From the IMG/VR virus record IMGVR_UViG_3300030090_006323, positions 1 through 55,257 of that record: a stretch of 55,257 nt of DNA, one strand, 5' to 3'. The stretch comes from a virus. The notes under the pieces are model-generated. The model made no database searches, had not been told where the DNA came from, and was given only the letters and a program-made list of their open reading frames with translations. Shown here piece by piece: positions 1-8,108 of this stretch; within the stretch, counting starts at the first letter, position 1, and every line of letters begins with the position of its first letter. Both the position numbers and the translations under genes were made by a program.

Positions 1-2228
1 TCTTGGAGAAGTTCCTTAGCCTCATAAGCATCTTTGATATATTTGCGGAGACCACAGTCAGGACCGCAAGGTACTTCATCAAGAACACTAAGTTTCTTTT
101 CGTAGGTTGCTCGGTTGTTCTCTTCCAGCTTAATCTGGTTCTCGATATCTCCAAGGTCTTTTTGTAAAGCCTCACATCGAGAAATCTGGGAACGGAGTGT
201 GTCAACGTCTGTCTTGTCTAGCAGTCCTTTGAGGACTTTCGCTTGCGCCAGAACATCTTTCCTTTGGTTTTTGGCTTGGGCGACTTTGAGATTGTAGTCG
301 GACTTCTCTTGTCCTGCTGCCGCAAGTCTTGCTGTCTCTTTTCTAATATTAATAAGTTCAACAGGGGCAGATGCGAAAAGTCCATCAATCTCTCTCACTC
401 GTTCGGAAATGGTTTCTAACTGTGTAGTTAGTTTAGCACATTTCCTTTCTTGTGTTTCCCTTGCTTTTTCATTATCGGTCAGTTGTCCGAGGAGTTGCGT
501 AATATCTTCATCAAAATTATTATCTTCCAACTTTTTCAGGAGGGCACGGGTCTCAATACTATCGTTCTTGGATAGTTTGAACTTCTTCTCAAACTGGTCA
601 AGGTCCAAAAACTTGGCAAGGATTTCCTTGCGCTTGGTTGAGCCCTCGTTGATGAAAGTCATTGCACCCATCTGGCTGGACATGCTGGTCAACAGGAAGT
701 CGTCAATGCTACCAAAGATTTTACGGATAGCTTTGTCGGTGCCGTTACGGTCCAGCGAGTTGAGGCTGGTTTCCTCATCAGTGGCTGGATCAATCACAAC
801 AAATTCCACATCAGTCTTAGCTTCCTCTGTTTCCTCCCCATGGAGTTTTCGAGTATATTTCTCTGACTTCCTCTCAATAATATAGTTCTTGCCAGCGATG
901 TCAATTTCAACTCGACCATATCCAGACGGTTTGTTCTGATTAATAATATTAAGATTCTTACGACTGTTCTTGCTGATTGAGTTATACACTGTGTAGAGCA
1001 TACTGTCAACGACAGAACTCTTACCTGAATAGTTTTTACCGAAGATGCCAACGACGCCATTAAGTTTATCAAAGTTGACAGCATTACCCTCTCCATAGTT
1101 GAAGAGGTTGTCCCATTCCATCTTCTTCAGAGACCATTCTACGTTTCGCAGTCCTGCCTCGTCGCCATTAACATGTGCGTCATAACGTGAGTTAAGCTGA
1201 AATACTTTTTCTAGTGTCTTATCATCGGGTTCGTATTCTTTTAGATACTCTCGAATAAGGCGCTCTTGAACTGCTTGATCCCGCAGGTTCTCTGTGTTGC
1301 CAAGGTCGTCAACGTTTACGCTATCCCGTTTGAGACCAGCCTTGTTGACGAACGATAGGCTCTCGGGCTTGAAGCGGGTTTTGACAATATCCATCACACG
1401 GCGGATTTTGTCTAGCGAGACTTTGTGGTGTGTCACCACACGCAGTCGGGCACCCTCTGGGATATCCAGCTTGCGTGGGATGTTCCCCTTCGCTGTCATC
1501 TCAATTGTCATAAAGGGTTTAATATTTTCAACGAGACAATGCTTAACTTCATAGTCAGTCTTGCTCTTGATGTCCCAGATTAAAAAGCCCTTGTCGTTTG
1601 TCTCACCATGGTTTTGCTGGATAGTAGAACCACAATAACGAATGGTGCCACTCTCGTTGAGGACTTGGTTAGTCTTGTGGATATCACCCAACATAGCGTA
1701 GTCAAACTTATCAAACACTGAGATGTCATGATCGCCGTGGTCCATCACCCAACCGAGGTCTGTTTGACTATTATTAATTGCTCCGTGATAAAGAGCGATA
1801 TTGATTGCATTAGGATCAGACGGATCTTCCCAATTAGTCTCATCAAAGATTGACAAAACGTTTAGGGTCAAGTCGTCTTCCAACTGAACCTCACCTGAGT
1901 ACTTGTGTAGGATTAGGCTTGGGTGATTGAGTGCTTCCACAATCGGAGTGATAGCATCTTGGCGAGCAGCGTTCCGTAGGTTGCCGTCATGGTTCCCAAG
2001 AATAATATGGGTCTCGGCGATGTCAGCCAAGTTCTTTAGGAAGTCTGTAGCTAACTCAAAGTACTCTGGCGAGAGTTGTGTTTTTGTGTGAGCCAAGTCG
2101 CCAGTATGGACGATGTAGTCTACATTTTCTTTTCTCAGGGTTTCATATATATGCTCAAATGCCTTACGGTACTCGTAATGGTATTTCAGATTTTTGATAT
2201 GGGTGTCCCCAAAGTGTGCTATTCTCAT
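1..2228 (-). CDS. SbcD-SbcC (gp47-gp46) fusion: nuclease plus Rad50-type ATPase, 3' end outside window
   Basis: One uninterrupted frame of 742 codons runs from ATG 2228 to the window edge; I checked every in-frame triplet and found no stop. The N-terminal part is an SbcD/Mre11/T4 gp47-type metallophosphoesterase: GDTH near residue 7, GDLAH near 45, GNHDG, then a GDIHK motif. At about residue 365 the chain passes directly into an SbcC/Rad50/gp46-type ATPase with Walker A GKNYSGKSS (about 1015-1041), a coiled-coil arm, and a CGPDC zinc-hook-like turn (about 51-71). The second coil and Walker B would lie beyond base 1. In T4 these are two proteins that process DNA ends for recombination-dependent replication. 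An AAGAGG ribosome site sits 5 bases before the ATG and 13 bases separate it from primase. In the few lines I counted, G+C looks higher than in later genes. Family confidence is high; the fused state is read directly. Confidence 0.93.
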   Translation of the reverse strand, partial: MRIAHFGDTHIKNLKYHYEYRKAFEHIYETLRKENVDYIVHTGDLAHTKTQLSPEYFELATDFLKNLADIAETHIILGNHDGNLRNAARQDAITPIVEALNHPSLILHKYSGEVQLEDDLTLNVLSIFDETNWEDPSDPNAINIALYHGAINNSQTDLGWVMDHGDHDISVFDKFDYAMLGDIHKTNQVLNESGTIRYCGSTIQQNHGETNDKGFLIWDIKSKTDYEVKHCLVENIKPFMTIEMTAKGNIPRKLDIPEGARLRVVTHHKVSLDKIRRVMDIVKTRFKPESLSFVNKAGLKRDSVNVDDLGNTENLRDQAVQERLIREYLKEYEPDDKTLEKVFQLNSRYDAHVNGDEAGLRNVEWSLKKMEWDNLFNYGEGNAVNFDKLNGVVGIFGKNYSGKSSVVDSMLYTVYNSISKNSRKNLNIINQNKPSGYGRVEIDIAGKNYIIERKSEKYTRKLHGEETEEAKTDVEFVVIDPATDEETSLNSLDRNGTDKAIRKIFGSIDDFLLTSMSSQMGAMTFINEGSTKRKEILAKFLDLDQFEKKFKLSKNDSIETRALLKKLEDNNFDEDITQLLGQLTDNEKARETQERKCAKLTTQLETISERVREIDGLFASAPVELINIRKETARLAAAGQEKSDYNLKVAQAKNQRKDVLAQAKVLKGLLDKTDVDTLRSQISRCEALQKDLGDIENQIKLEENNRATYEKKLSVLDEVPCGPDCGLRKYIKDAYEAKELLQ

Positions 2229-2241
2229 AGTGTCCTCTTGT

Positions 2242-3174
2242 TTAAATTGCTAAAGCGGCACGCAATAGAAATGTATCAGAATCAAACGGCTCCGCTGCCT
2301 TTTTTCTGGCTTGGTATTCTTGCTTTGTCATTTCACCTACATCATTATACGGAGCGATAGGTACTTTATATACCTCTAAGTCATATTGTAACAAAGCTTT
2401 GATCAATCGTAAAGCCTTCTTTTCAGCATCAGGATCAAGTGCAACATAAACTGGTGTGTCATTATAAGCTAGCTTTTGAAACAATTTACTTTCTTCCCTG
2501 AGTGTAGATCCAAGCAATGGAATAGAATTTGGTCCTGCCACGATCGCATCAAATACACCCTCAACTAGTGACACATCTGTAGTCCAATCGACATACAGAT
2601 CATTAAATATGATATCTTTATTGCCGGGTCCATTAAGGTAGGGTGGCCAGTTGTCCTTAGTCCATGACCTAGCCGTGAAGAAATTGCAATAACCCTCTAC
2701 ACCAAAGCTAGGAATAATGATCCTGTTTTCATACTGACCGACCGCACAGTAACCAATCTTCCATCTGAGAATATCCTCTTTGGTAATTCTTCTTGATCTC
2801 AAATAGGACAGAGCCCTATTGTCAAGAACACTTGGGACACCTGTAAGTGTCTTAAACTCTGCGGGCAAATCAATTCTTTGCTCTTGTTCTGTCGCTATCT
2901 CAAACAAGTTGTCAAGATCGCCTGTGTGTGCATCACCCTCTAGATCTCTCCAGGCGTCAAGGTGTTTTCGAGTACCCCATCGCCTTACAACCCTTTTAAT
3001 ATTTTTGGTGCGCCAATCACACACCCAACACTTAGCTACGTTTTTCTCAAAGTTGATCGATAGCTTTTTCTTGTGGTGCCCGCAGCAAACCGAAGGATAT
3101 AGATATTCTTGGTTTTGGCGACTTGGGGTCCCAAGAATATCTGTCACGATTCTTTGTTTTTTAATTGTAATCAT
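2242..3174 (-). CDS. DnaG-type DNA primase (zinc finger plus TOPRIM)
   Basis: This protein makes RNA primers for phage DNA replication. Counting from ATG 3174 (310 residues), the N terminus has a CHC2-type zinc finger (C31, H34, C49, C52; CxxH then CWVC). The TOPRIM domain shows the catalytic pattern LVEGVFDAI (E205) and ALDPDAEKK (D247, D249). It is short compared with cellular DnaG and close to T4 gp61 in length; no helicase-binding domain is obvious. An in-frame TTG at 3180 could add two residues, but neither start has a Shine-Dalgarno sequence. A promoter at 3208-3180 would place the transcript start at or next to the ATG, so I chose ATG and suspect a leaderless mRNA. The fused SbcD-SbcC gene follows after 13 bases, giving a two-gene DNA-metabolism unit separate from the virion genes upstream. 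Confidence 0.9.
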   Translation of the reverse strand: MITIKKQRIVTDILGTPSRQNQEYLYPSVCCGHHKKKLSINFEKNVAKCWVCDWRTKNIKRVVRRWGTRKHLDAWRDLEGDAHTGDLDNLFEIATEQEQRIDLPAEFKTLTGVPSVLDNRALSYLRSRRITKEDILRWKIGYCAVGQYENRIIIPSFGVEGYCNFFTARSWTKDNWPPYLNGPGNKDIIFNDLYVDWTTDVSLVEGVFDAIVAGPNSIPLLGSTLREESKLFQKLAYNDTPVYVALDPDAEKKALRLIKALLQYDLEVYKVPIAPYNDVGEMTKQEYQARKKAAEPFDSDTFLLRAALAI

Positions 3175-3179
3175 ACCCA

Positions 3180-3208
3180 ATGATATATGAGCACAGCTTT
3201 TATGTCAA
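3180..3208 (-). promoter_or_regulatory. Sigma70-type promoter for primase and SbcD-SbcC
   Basis: On the minus strand the -35 box is the exact consensus TTGACA (3208-3203). A 17-base spacer follows (3202-3186), then TATCAT (3185-3180), a 5 of 6 match to TATAAT. It lies in the 39-47 base gap between the last late-type gene and primase, where a switch from late to host-polymerase early or middle transcription would be expected. The predicted start point, about 3174-3171, coincides with the primase ATG. The match is good, but the host sigma factor is unknown. Confidence 0.7.
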
Positions 3209-3221
3209 ATTTTATTTTGTC

Positions 3222-3782
3222 TTAACTGGCAGGGGCTACTGCGTCAAGTGCCCTTTTACTAGCATCTGAGAATTTATCAAGCATTGATTGTCCTTTTTCC
3301 TCTGGTGCTTCACCAGCCGCAGGCTGATCCGTTGATAACGCCCTAAGATCTGTAAACAACTTATCCATAGTCTGTTCGTTTCTCGCCTCTTCGGGGATAG
3401 TTTGATAAATTTGTTGCGCCAGTTGTTTAGTATCAACGCTAACAGTGACAGCGCCTCCAGCAGTTTCCATCTCATCTTGCTCCTGCAATGACTCGTAGTG
3501 CATTCCATGTTCAGCTTTGTACTCAAGATAATGTTTGACTGATCCAACGTAGTCTGCAATTTTTGTTAATTTACTTTGCACCCAAGCTGGCAACTCAGCA
3601 TCGTCTGGGACATTATCGTAAATTTCCTGTGCATACTGCATAGTCTTATACATCTGTTGTCTAGCCATAGAACCCTCGTGATCGCCATGATCACGCTTCA
3701 TCATAGAAGGTCCAACTCCACACATCTCATCGATCTGCTCTTTAATCATTTTGACTAAAACGTCTTTATTTAATTCTTTCAT
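3222..3782 (-). CDS. Phage protein with conserved ELPAWVQSKLTK motif, probably virion-associated
   Basis: A 186-residue soluble, acidic protein. Residues about 38-90 carry a pattern I know from many large marine phages: ARQQMYKTMQYAQ, then ELPAWVQSKLTKIADYVGSV, then HYLEY. In those phages it sits in proteins of unknown function near virion genes. The N terminus (KDVLVKMIKEQIDEM) resembles the short helix that opens the next gene upstream. The C-terminal half is rich in Ala, Glu and Gln and probably flexible. Its ATG overlaps the stop of the preceding gene in ATGA, indicating translational coupling. It is the last gene before the primase promoter. No catalytic motif is visible. A head-internal or scaffold-type role is only a guess from position and composition. 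Confidence 0.75.
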   Translation of the reverse strand: MKELNKDVLVKMIKEQIDEMCGVGPSMMKRDHGDHEGSMARQQMYKTMQYAQEIYDNVPDDAELPAWVQSKLTKIADYVGSVKHYLEYKAEHGMHYESLQEQDEMETAGGAVTVSVDTKQLAQQIYQTIPEEARNEQTMDKLFTDLRALSTDQPAAGEAPEEKGQSMLDKFSDASKRALDAVAPAS

Positions 3783-4543
3783 TTCTTTCTCCTGTTCTTA
3801 GGAGCCTCTTTCTTTTCTTCAGGCTTCTTTTCCTCTGGCTTTGTGTCGGCTGGTTTTTCTTCTGGTTTCTCTTCCGGTTTTTCTTCGGGCTTCTTTTCTT
3901 CTGGTTTTGCTGCTGGTTTCTTTTTTGGCTTATCTTCTCTGTCAAGAAAACCTGTGGTGCCCTTAATCTCGGGTCCCTTATCTACCTTAGCCTTAACCCT
4001 GGTGCCTTTCATTTTCATTATGGCATCTGCTTCTTCTTTGCCTTTTTTCCTTGCTTTGCCCATCTCATCAGTAAAAGCTTTTGTACTGGCACCAGCGCCA
4101 GCTAAGGCTCCAAGCGCCTGAGCCGCAACACCAGCACCAGCAGCGCCAACGTCCCCTGCTGCGCCTGCCACATCTTTACCAACCTCACCTGCTAAAGCTC
4201 CGGGTGCGGAATATTTGATCGCTCTCTTAGCACCTTGAGCTTTTCCAACCCCTCTGCGTATTGCACCTTTGGCAGCCGTTGCTCCTCGCTTAACCGCCTT
4301 AATACCTTTAGCTGCTGCCTTCACACCTGTCTGCACGGCTTTCTTTTTTGCTGCCTGATATTTTTTTCTGGCTTTGCCTGCTGCCTTAGCGGCTTTGACT
4401 GCCTTGCCCACCATGCCTTGCTCGATTAGCACATAGGCTGTCTCTTCAGCAACAATAGCAAAGAGGTCTGACTCAGAAAGAATCTTTTCTCTCTCCTCAC
4501 GAATAACTTTCCTAACTTGACCTTCCGTCATTAGTTTTGTCAT
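3779..4543 (-). CDS. Ala/Lys-rich protein with EKP-repeat tail, possible internal virion protein
   Basis: This 254-residue, strongly basic protein has no recognised enzyme domain. It opens with EGQVRKVIREEREKILSE, a short amphipathic helix of a type that recurs at the ends of unrelated proteins in large phages. A Lys/Ala-rich stretch follows (about residues 45-100), then a small-residue hydrophobic segment rich in Ala and Gly (about 105-155) that could touch membranes. The final 60 residues are Pro/Glu/Lys repeats of the form PEEKPEEK ending in NRRKK. Both ends overlap neighbouring genes by four bases (ATGA), so the three genes 6336-3222 form a coupled set. Its composition suits a nucleic-acid-binding or injected internal protein, but this is inference. 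Confidence 0.72.
   Translation of the reverse strand: MTKLMTEGQVRKVIREEREKILSESDLFAIVAEETAYVLIEQGMVGKAVKAAKAAGKARKKYQAAKKKAVQTGVKAAAKGIKAVKRGATAAKGAIRRGVGKAQGAKRAIKYSAPGALAGEVGKDVAGAAGDVGAAGAGVAAQALGALAGAGASTKAFTDEMGKARKKGKEEADAIMKMKGTRVKAKVDKGPEIKGTTGFLDREDKPKKKPAAKPEEKKPEEKPEEKPEEKPADTKPEEKKPEEKKEAPKNRRKK
3811..3905. repeat. Low-complexity Glu/Lys/Pro-coding repeats
   Basis: Short imperfect repeats of about 12-15 bases (variants of ttcttctggttt on the plus strand) encode PEEK, PEEKK and similar units at the C terminus of the 254-residue protein. They lie in frame inside the gene and vary in length, as expected for slippage-prone flexible linkers. Confidence 0.7.
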
Positions 4544-6336
4544 TTTTTAGGTTCCTCTTTTGCTTCGGGCTTTTCTGCTGGTTTGGCAGCAGGGGCGGCT
4601 TTGGCTTGTCCTAAATCTTTGTATTTTGATGGATCAAAACCCTTCGGCAAGGAATACCATGATGGAACATCCCCGGCTGCAACTTGTGCGGCTAAAGGTG
4701 TTAGTTCCCCAGTCTTAGGATCGTACAAGCTTGCAAAATCTGTTTGATTACCGACTGTTCCTTGTGCTTTTTTCTCAGCAGCCATTTGTAGTTTAGATTG
4801 TTCTTCCCAAGCTGACTGCATTTTGGGGGATTTAATCCAAGTTTCAAAGTTCTTATCGTCTATGTTCGCTATCTTATTAGCAAAGACACCTAGCTCTTTC
4901 TTTTCTTCTGGGTTTAACATCTCTCTACCATTGATCACCCCAGGTGCAATTAATCTTTCGGGACTTCTAGTATACATTGTATCTGCTACTTCTTTTCTAA
5001 CTCTAACATTGCTATTTGCTTTCTTTAGTTTGAATGAAAGTAGCCTGTCTAGGTGAGGACCATACTTCTTCCAATAATACTCGTCAGGTGCGTCAAGTTT
5101 AGCTGTTGCTGTTTTGCCAAATGCTGATTTATCCCTTTGCATTAAAGCGTTGGCAACTCCATTAAGTTTATTTACTTGTCCTCTTGCCTTCAACACTTGC
5201 GACAAAGCCCTCTTCTTTGCGGGATCTTTTTCTTTTTGCAACGCCTTCTTAAGTTGAGCCTCTTTTTCTGGAGTCATTTGCATTGCCTCTTTTTCTGCTG
5301 GGCTGCCGCCGGTTGGTGCGGCAGCACCCCCACCAACGGTTCGTTGTGTTGCTTGGATTGCACCCTGTCTCTTCTCTTCATAAGCCTTAATTTCTTCTGG
5401 GCTCATGTCAGCTTTCTGTTCGTCTGTTAGTTCTGGCGGAACATCTGCGGCTGCGGCTGCACCACCAGTCGGCTGTTCTCCGCCCTCTTTAGCTTTCTTC
5501 TCACTAGCCTTCATAAGAAAGCCTAACTTTTCGTCAAACATCTTGTTAAGACCTTTTAACTCAGCGCCCACCTTCTTAAGATCAGCAGCATCAGAATCGA
5601 GCAAGAATTTAGATAGAGTTGACAACTGCGGGATAATCGTACCTGCTAAAGTTTCGGCGTTCTTTGTGACATCGGCAAAGTTGTTAAGTGCCATACCTGC
5701 TGCGCCACCAAGTAATTGTGCTGCCTCTACGCCATAACCGCCTGCTAGTGCTGCGCCTGCGGCAGCCCCAACACCTTCAAGTCCCTCTACATCTCCTGAT
5801 GCAATTTTTTCACCTGCATCAATAAGTGCATCCTGACCGGGTAATCCGCCTAGCAAATCTTCTACCTTGGCGTTCTGTCCAGCCTCCATCGCAGCGGTTA
5901 ACTCTTTTGCTACTTCTGGGTTATCTTTAAGATATTGTTTTGTATCTTTGCCCAATTGGTTCATGGCTTTCTTTGGGTCTTTCATCATACCCGCCGCAAA
6001 GGCTTTTAGACCGCCGACGGAGGGTCCGCCAGCTTTCGGCTTTTCGCCCTCTGGTGCGGGAGCATCCCCGGCAGGAGCATCCCCTGCGGGAGCATCGGCT
6101 GCTGGTGCTTCTTCTCCCTGTGCTTGTTCGGCTTTAGCGGCTTTTGCTTTTTCTTTTTTAGCTTGGGCTCTTGCTTTCTTTCTCTGCGCTCTACCCCTTT
6201 TACTTTTCTCGTCAAGAATCTCTTGATCTGGGTTCGCAAGAATTTCTTCGATCGCAGCTTGAATCTGCCTCTTGCGCTTTGTCGCTTTGATATTTTCTAA
6301 AACTCTTTGTTTGAGCTTGTCTTTAGACATTTTCAT
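4540..6336 (-). CDS. Large Ala/Gly/Lys-rich protein, probable virion-associated
   Basis: A 598-residue protein without a recognised catalytic domain. ATG 6336 is chosen because GAGG lies 10 bases upstream; a second ATG lies two codons later. It begins with a basic helix (KDKLKQRVLENIKATKRKR). A Lys/Ala coil follows and then a GDAPAGDAPAGDAPA repeat near residue 85. A hydrophobic Ala/Gly/Leu segment spans about residues 185-220 (GAAAGAALAGGYG and following). The rest is Glu/Lys/Gln-rich, with a more folded-looking part around 410-500 (DEYYWKKYGPHLDRLL). The tail is Lys/Pro/Ala/Glu-rich, like that of the next gene, whose ATG overlaps its TGA. A copy of a repeated 14-base motif lies just upstream. 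It may be an internal head or ejected protein; function unknown. Confidence 0.75.
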   Translation of the reverse strand: MKMSKDKLKQRVLENIKATKRKRQIQAAIEEILANPDQEILDEKSKRGRAQRKKARAQAKKEKAKAAKAEQAQGEEAPAADAPAGDAPAGDAPAPEGEKPKAGGPSVGGLKAFAAGMMKDPKKAMNQLGKDTKQYLKDNPEVAKELTAAMEAGQNAKVEDLLGGLPGQDALIDAGEKIASGDVEGLEGVGAAAGAALAGGYGVEAAQLLGGAAGMALNNFADVTKNAETLAGTIIPQLSTLSKFLLDSDAADLKKVGAELKGLNKMFDEKLGFLMKASEKKAKEGGEQPTGGAAAAADVPPELTDEQKADMSPEEIKAYEEKRQGAIQATQRTVGGGAAAPTGGSPAEKEAMQMTPEKEAQLKKALQKEKDPAKKRALSQVLKARGQVNKLNGVANALMQRDKSAFGKTATAKLDAPDEYYWKKYGPHLDRLLSFKLKKANSNVRVRKEVADTMYTRSPERLIAPGVINGREMLNPEEKKELGVFANKIANIDDKNFETWIKSPKMQSAWEEQSKLQMAAEKKAQGTVGNQTDFASLYDPKTGELTPLAAQVAAGDVPSWYSLPKGFDPSKYKDLGQAKAAPAAKPAEKPEAKEEPKK

Positions 6337-6351
6337 AAATTATGAGCCTCG

Positions 6352-6365
6352 CAAAATAAATAGTT
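6352..6365 (-). promoter_or_regulatory. Repeated leader motif AACTATTTATTTTG, candidate late promoter or RNA-processing site
   Basis: The 14-base string AACTATTTATTTTG (minus strand) lies in the 31-base gap before the 598-residue gene. It recurs exactly at 10326-10339, before another virion gene. It does not match the T4 late promoter TATAAATA in the sense direction. It ends 15 bases before the ATG, leaving little room for a leader, so an RNase-type AU-rich cleavage site is as likely as a promoter. Confidence 0.35.
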
Positions 6366-6367
6366 AC

Positions 6368-6946
6368 TTAATCAACTAAAACTATCTTCTCGGACAGAAA
6401 TCCTTCATTGTCTTTATTCCGTAGAAGAAACTCACCCGCCCTTGCGATAACAATAGCATCGGCTCTATCGTCAGTACCCTTTTTATAGTTCTTGCCACCA
6501 CGAGCCATTTCGTACTTAAACGCTGTCTTTTCTTTTTCGATTACAGCTTCAACAACCATCTTCTTTCTTTTTGGTCCCTTGGTGCCTCGTGGAAATGATA
6601 AGCCATACAAAGACCTAGCTGTATTAACATTCAAGTAGGTGGGTTGCAAACCAAACGTGTCATAACACATCCACGATACGATACCATTAAACTTTGCTAG
6701 CTTAACAATTGTATCGGCACGAGATCTTCCTGGGATAAACCTCATCAAAGCTGTTTCGACAAACAAGTTTTTAATATCATGGTTGTTTCCGATTTGCCAC
6801 AACTCTGAGCCTACAAGTTCCGCTTTTGAAAAAACACTGTCAATTTTTGTCAGGTCAATATGTTCGCTAACAATTAGATCTTTTGTCTCAGGATCTACGA
6901 TCGCTACACCAACCACGCTAGTGGATATATCTAAACCAAGTATCAT
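6368..6946 (-). CDS. RuvC-like Holliday junction resolvase
   Basis: A 192-residue protein with the RNase H-like RuvC fold. The first acidic residue is in LGLDIST (D6), the second in FVETAL (E64), and the C-terminal pair in GTDDRADAIVIA (D159/D160 and D163). These are the spacings of phage and poxvirus-type RuvC resolvases, which cut four-way junctions. In T4-like phages this job, done by gp49 endonuclease VII, clears branched DNA before packaging; here a RuvC-type enzyme appears to replace it. It sits among virion genes on the same strand, 13 bases after the 378-residue structural gene, so late expression fits a packaging-linked role. Length is near the usual 150-200 residues. Confidence 0.85.
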   Translation of the reverse strand: MILGLDISTSVVGVAIVDPETKDLIVSEHIDLTKIDSVFSKAELVGSELWQIGNNHDIKNLFVETALMRFIPGRSRADTIVKLAKFNGIVSWMCYDTFGLQPTYLNVNTARSLYGLSFPRGTKGPKRKKMVVEAVIEKEKTAFKYEMARGGKNYKKGTDDRADAIVIARAGEFLLRNKDNEGFLSEKIVLVD

Positions 6947-6959
6947 AGTTTATATTCTA

Positions 6960-8096
6960 TTACAAGTCAAGCTTAAGTTTAAATGTATAAGAGTCTTCTT
7001 CTCTTTTTCTTATCGGCTGCGCTAACTTTGCAATAGCAATTAAGTTTCTATTTTCGTCATAGATGCCAACCTTAGAAATAAATGTCTGCTTCTCAAAACT
7101 AGCAGTTGTATTAGTAAAAGGACTTTTGGCAGTGTTTTTGATTGGTATCTCGTCGTCCTCAACAAAACTGGCTGAGTTGTTACTGGTTAATCTAACAGAC
7201 CCACTTACGCTACTAGAGATAAAAGTTGGGTTTAAAGAATTGTTTAGTTCGCCCCGGCTAGCATGAGCCATCATCGTCACAACCGGCACCGTGTGTGTCC
7301 CTTTAAACTCTAGGGAAAAAACAGTTTCTCTAGGTTTATTTGTTCCTTGGTGGTGTGATCCAAAATAAATCCAACTGGCAGTTACACGAGCAGCAGTACC
7401 CGTGTAAGTGTCATTGACTGCCGCTACCGTATCGCTTGAAGTTAAAGCCAGGAACCCCTCACCATACAGAGCTACACCAACAACTGAACCTGAGTTACTG
7501 CCCGTGATACAGATCAGTTCTCCATTTCTTCTGATGTCTTTAGCTCTACCAACAAGAGTTCCACTGTGGAAAATCTTTAGATCAAGACTGCCAGGTTTAA
7601 TCCTAGAACCAAACATAATACTAGGAATAGAAATCAGGTTTACGTCGCTACCTGAATAATATGTTTCGTAGTCATAGACCGGGGAGAGATATTTGTAATA
7701 ATCAAAGGTTGTTCTCATAGCGTGCAACCTTAATCTTTCGCTTGCACCTAATCCATCCGACGCATTAAAAAGCTGTCGTGCTATTGAACTGGTAAGCGGA
7801 TACTCACCCTGAATTGTTGAACCGTATGTTGACCCCGAAAAAGAGGAGACCGGGGTTGAGTTCAATCTGATTAAACTGCCCGCCTTTTCAATGAAGGGAA
7901 AAATCCTGGCTTCGCCTGCCGCTCTGTTTACATTATACTCATACAGATTGACGGTACCCGTTTTAATATCGATACCCTCATGTTTTCTGTTGTTTAAGTA
8001 TTCCGTACCGTTCCACATCACAAATTCATATTGTGGATGTGTTCGCAGTTCGTTTACATATATGTCGTTTGGACCAAATTTACGAAGGTACGACAT
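6960..8096 (-). CDS. Virion structural protein, paralogue of the next gene upstream
   Basis: A 378-residue beta-rich, Ser/Thr/Asn-rich protein beginning MSYLRKFGPNDIYVNELRTHP. Its last 50 residues (FISKVGIYDENRNLIAIAKL, then a Lys/Leu beta strand ending LKLDL) match the C terminus of the neighbouring 391-residue protein (YITTVGLYGPNNELLAVGKL, ending VRLDY). This C-terminal module is familiar from structural proteins of uncultured tailed phages. The start has a very strong ribosome site, GGAGGTG, in the 12-base gap. Position within the baseplate and tail block suggests a tail, baseplate or fibre-associated component; the exact role is unknown. Confidence 0.78.
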   Translation of the reverse strand: MSYLRKFGPNDIYVNELRTHPQYEFVMWNGTEYLNNRKHEGIDIKTGTVNLYEYNVNRAAGEARIFPFIEKAGSLIRLNSTPVSSFSGSTYGSTIQGEYPLTSSIARQLFNASDGLGASERLRLHAMRTTFDYYKYLSPVYDYETYYSGSDVNLISIPSIMFGSRIKPGSLDLKIFHSGTLVGRAKDIRRNGELICITGSNSGSVVGVALYGEGFLALTSSDTVAAVNDTYTGTAARVTASWIYFGSHHQGTNKPRETVFSLEFKGTHTVPVVTMMAHASRGELNNSLNPTFISSSVSGSVRLTSNNSASFVEDDEIPIKNTAKSPFTNTTASFEKQTFISKVGIYDENRNLIAIAKLAQPIRKREEDSYTFKLKLDL

Positions 8097-8108
8097 TCTG
8101 CACCTCCG

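Noticed and set aside
409-885. Plus-strand frame of 158 residues
   Set aside because: Low-complexity Ser/Leu/Arg text antisense to SbcC coding; no ribosome site or recognisable motif.
794-1096. Minus-strand open frame of 100 residues starting MERVMLSTL
   Set aside because: It overlaps the SbcD-SbcC frame in another phase and has no family features; the main frame carries all the conserved motifs.
2076-2360. Plus-strand frame of 94 residues across the primase/SbcD-SbcC border
   Set aside because: It spans two well-supported minus-strand genes and has no ribosome site or motif.
3811-3905. Possible CRISPR-like direct repeats
   Set aside because: Units are short, irregular and in frame with no unique spacers; they encode a flexible tail.
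3843-4121. Plus-strand repeat frame (SGFSSGFSSGFSSGF)
   Set aside because: Reverse reading of the Glu/Lys/Pro repeats of the 254-residue protein; not an independent gene.
6352-6365. T4 late promoter TATAAATA in the gap
   Set aside because: The near match AATAAATA is on the plus strand, antisense to every gene; in the sense direction the match is poor, so it is listed only as a repeated motif.
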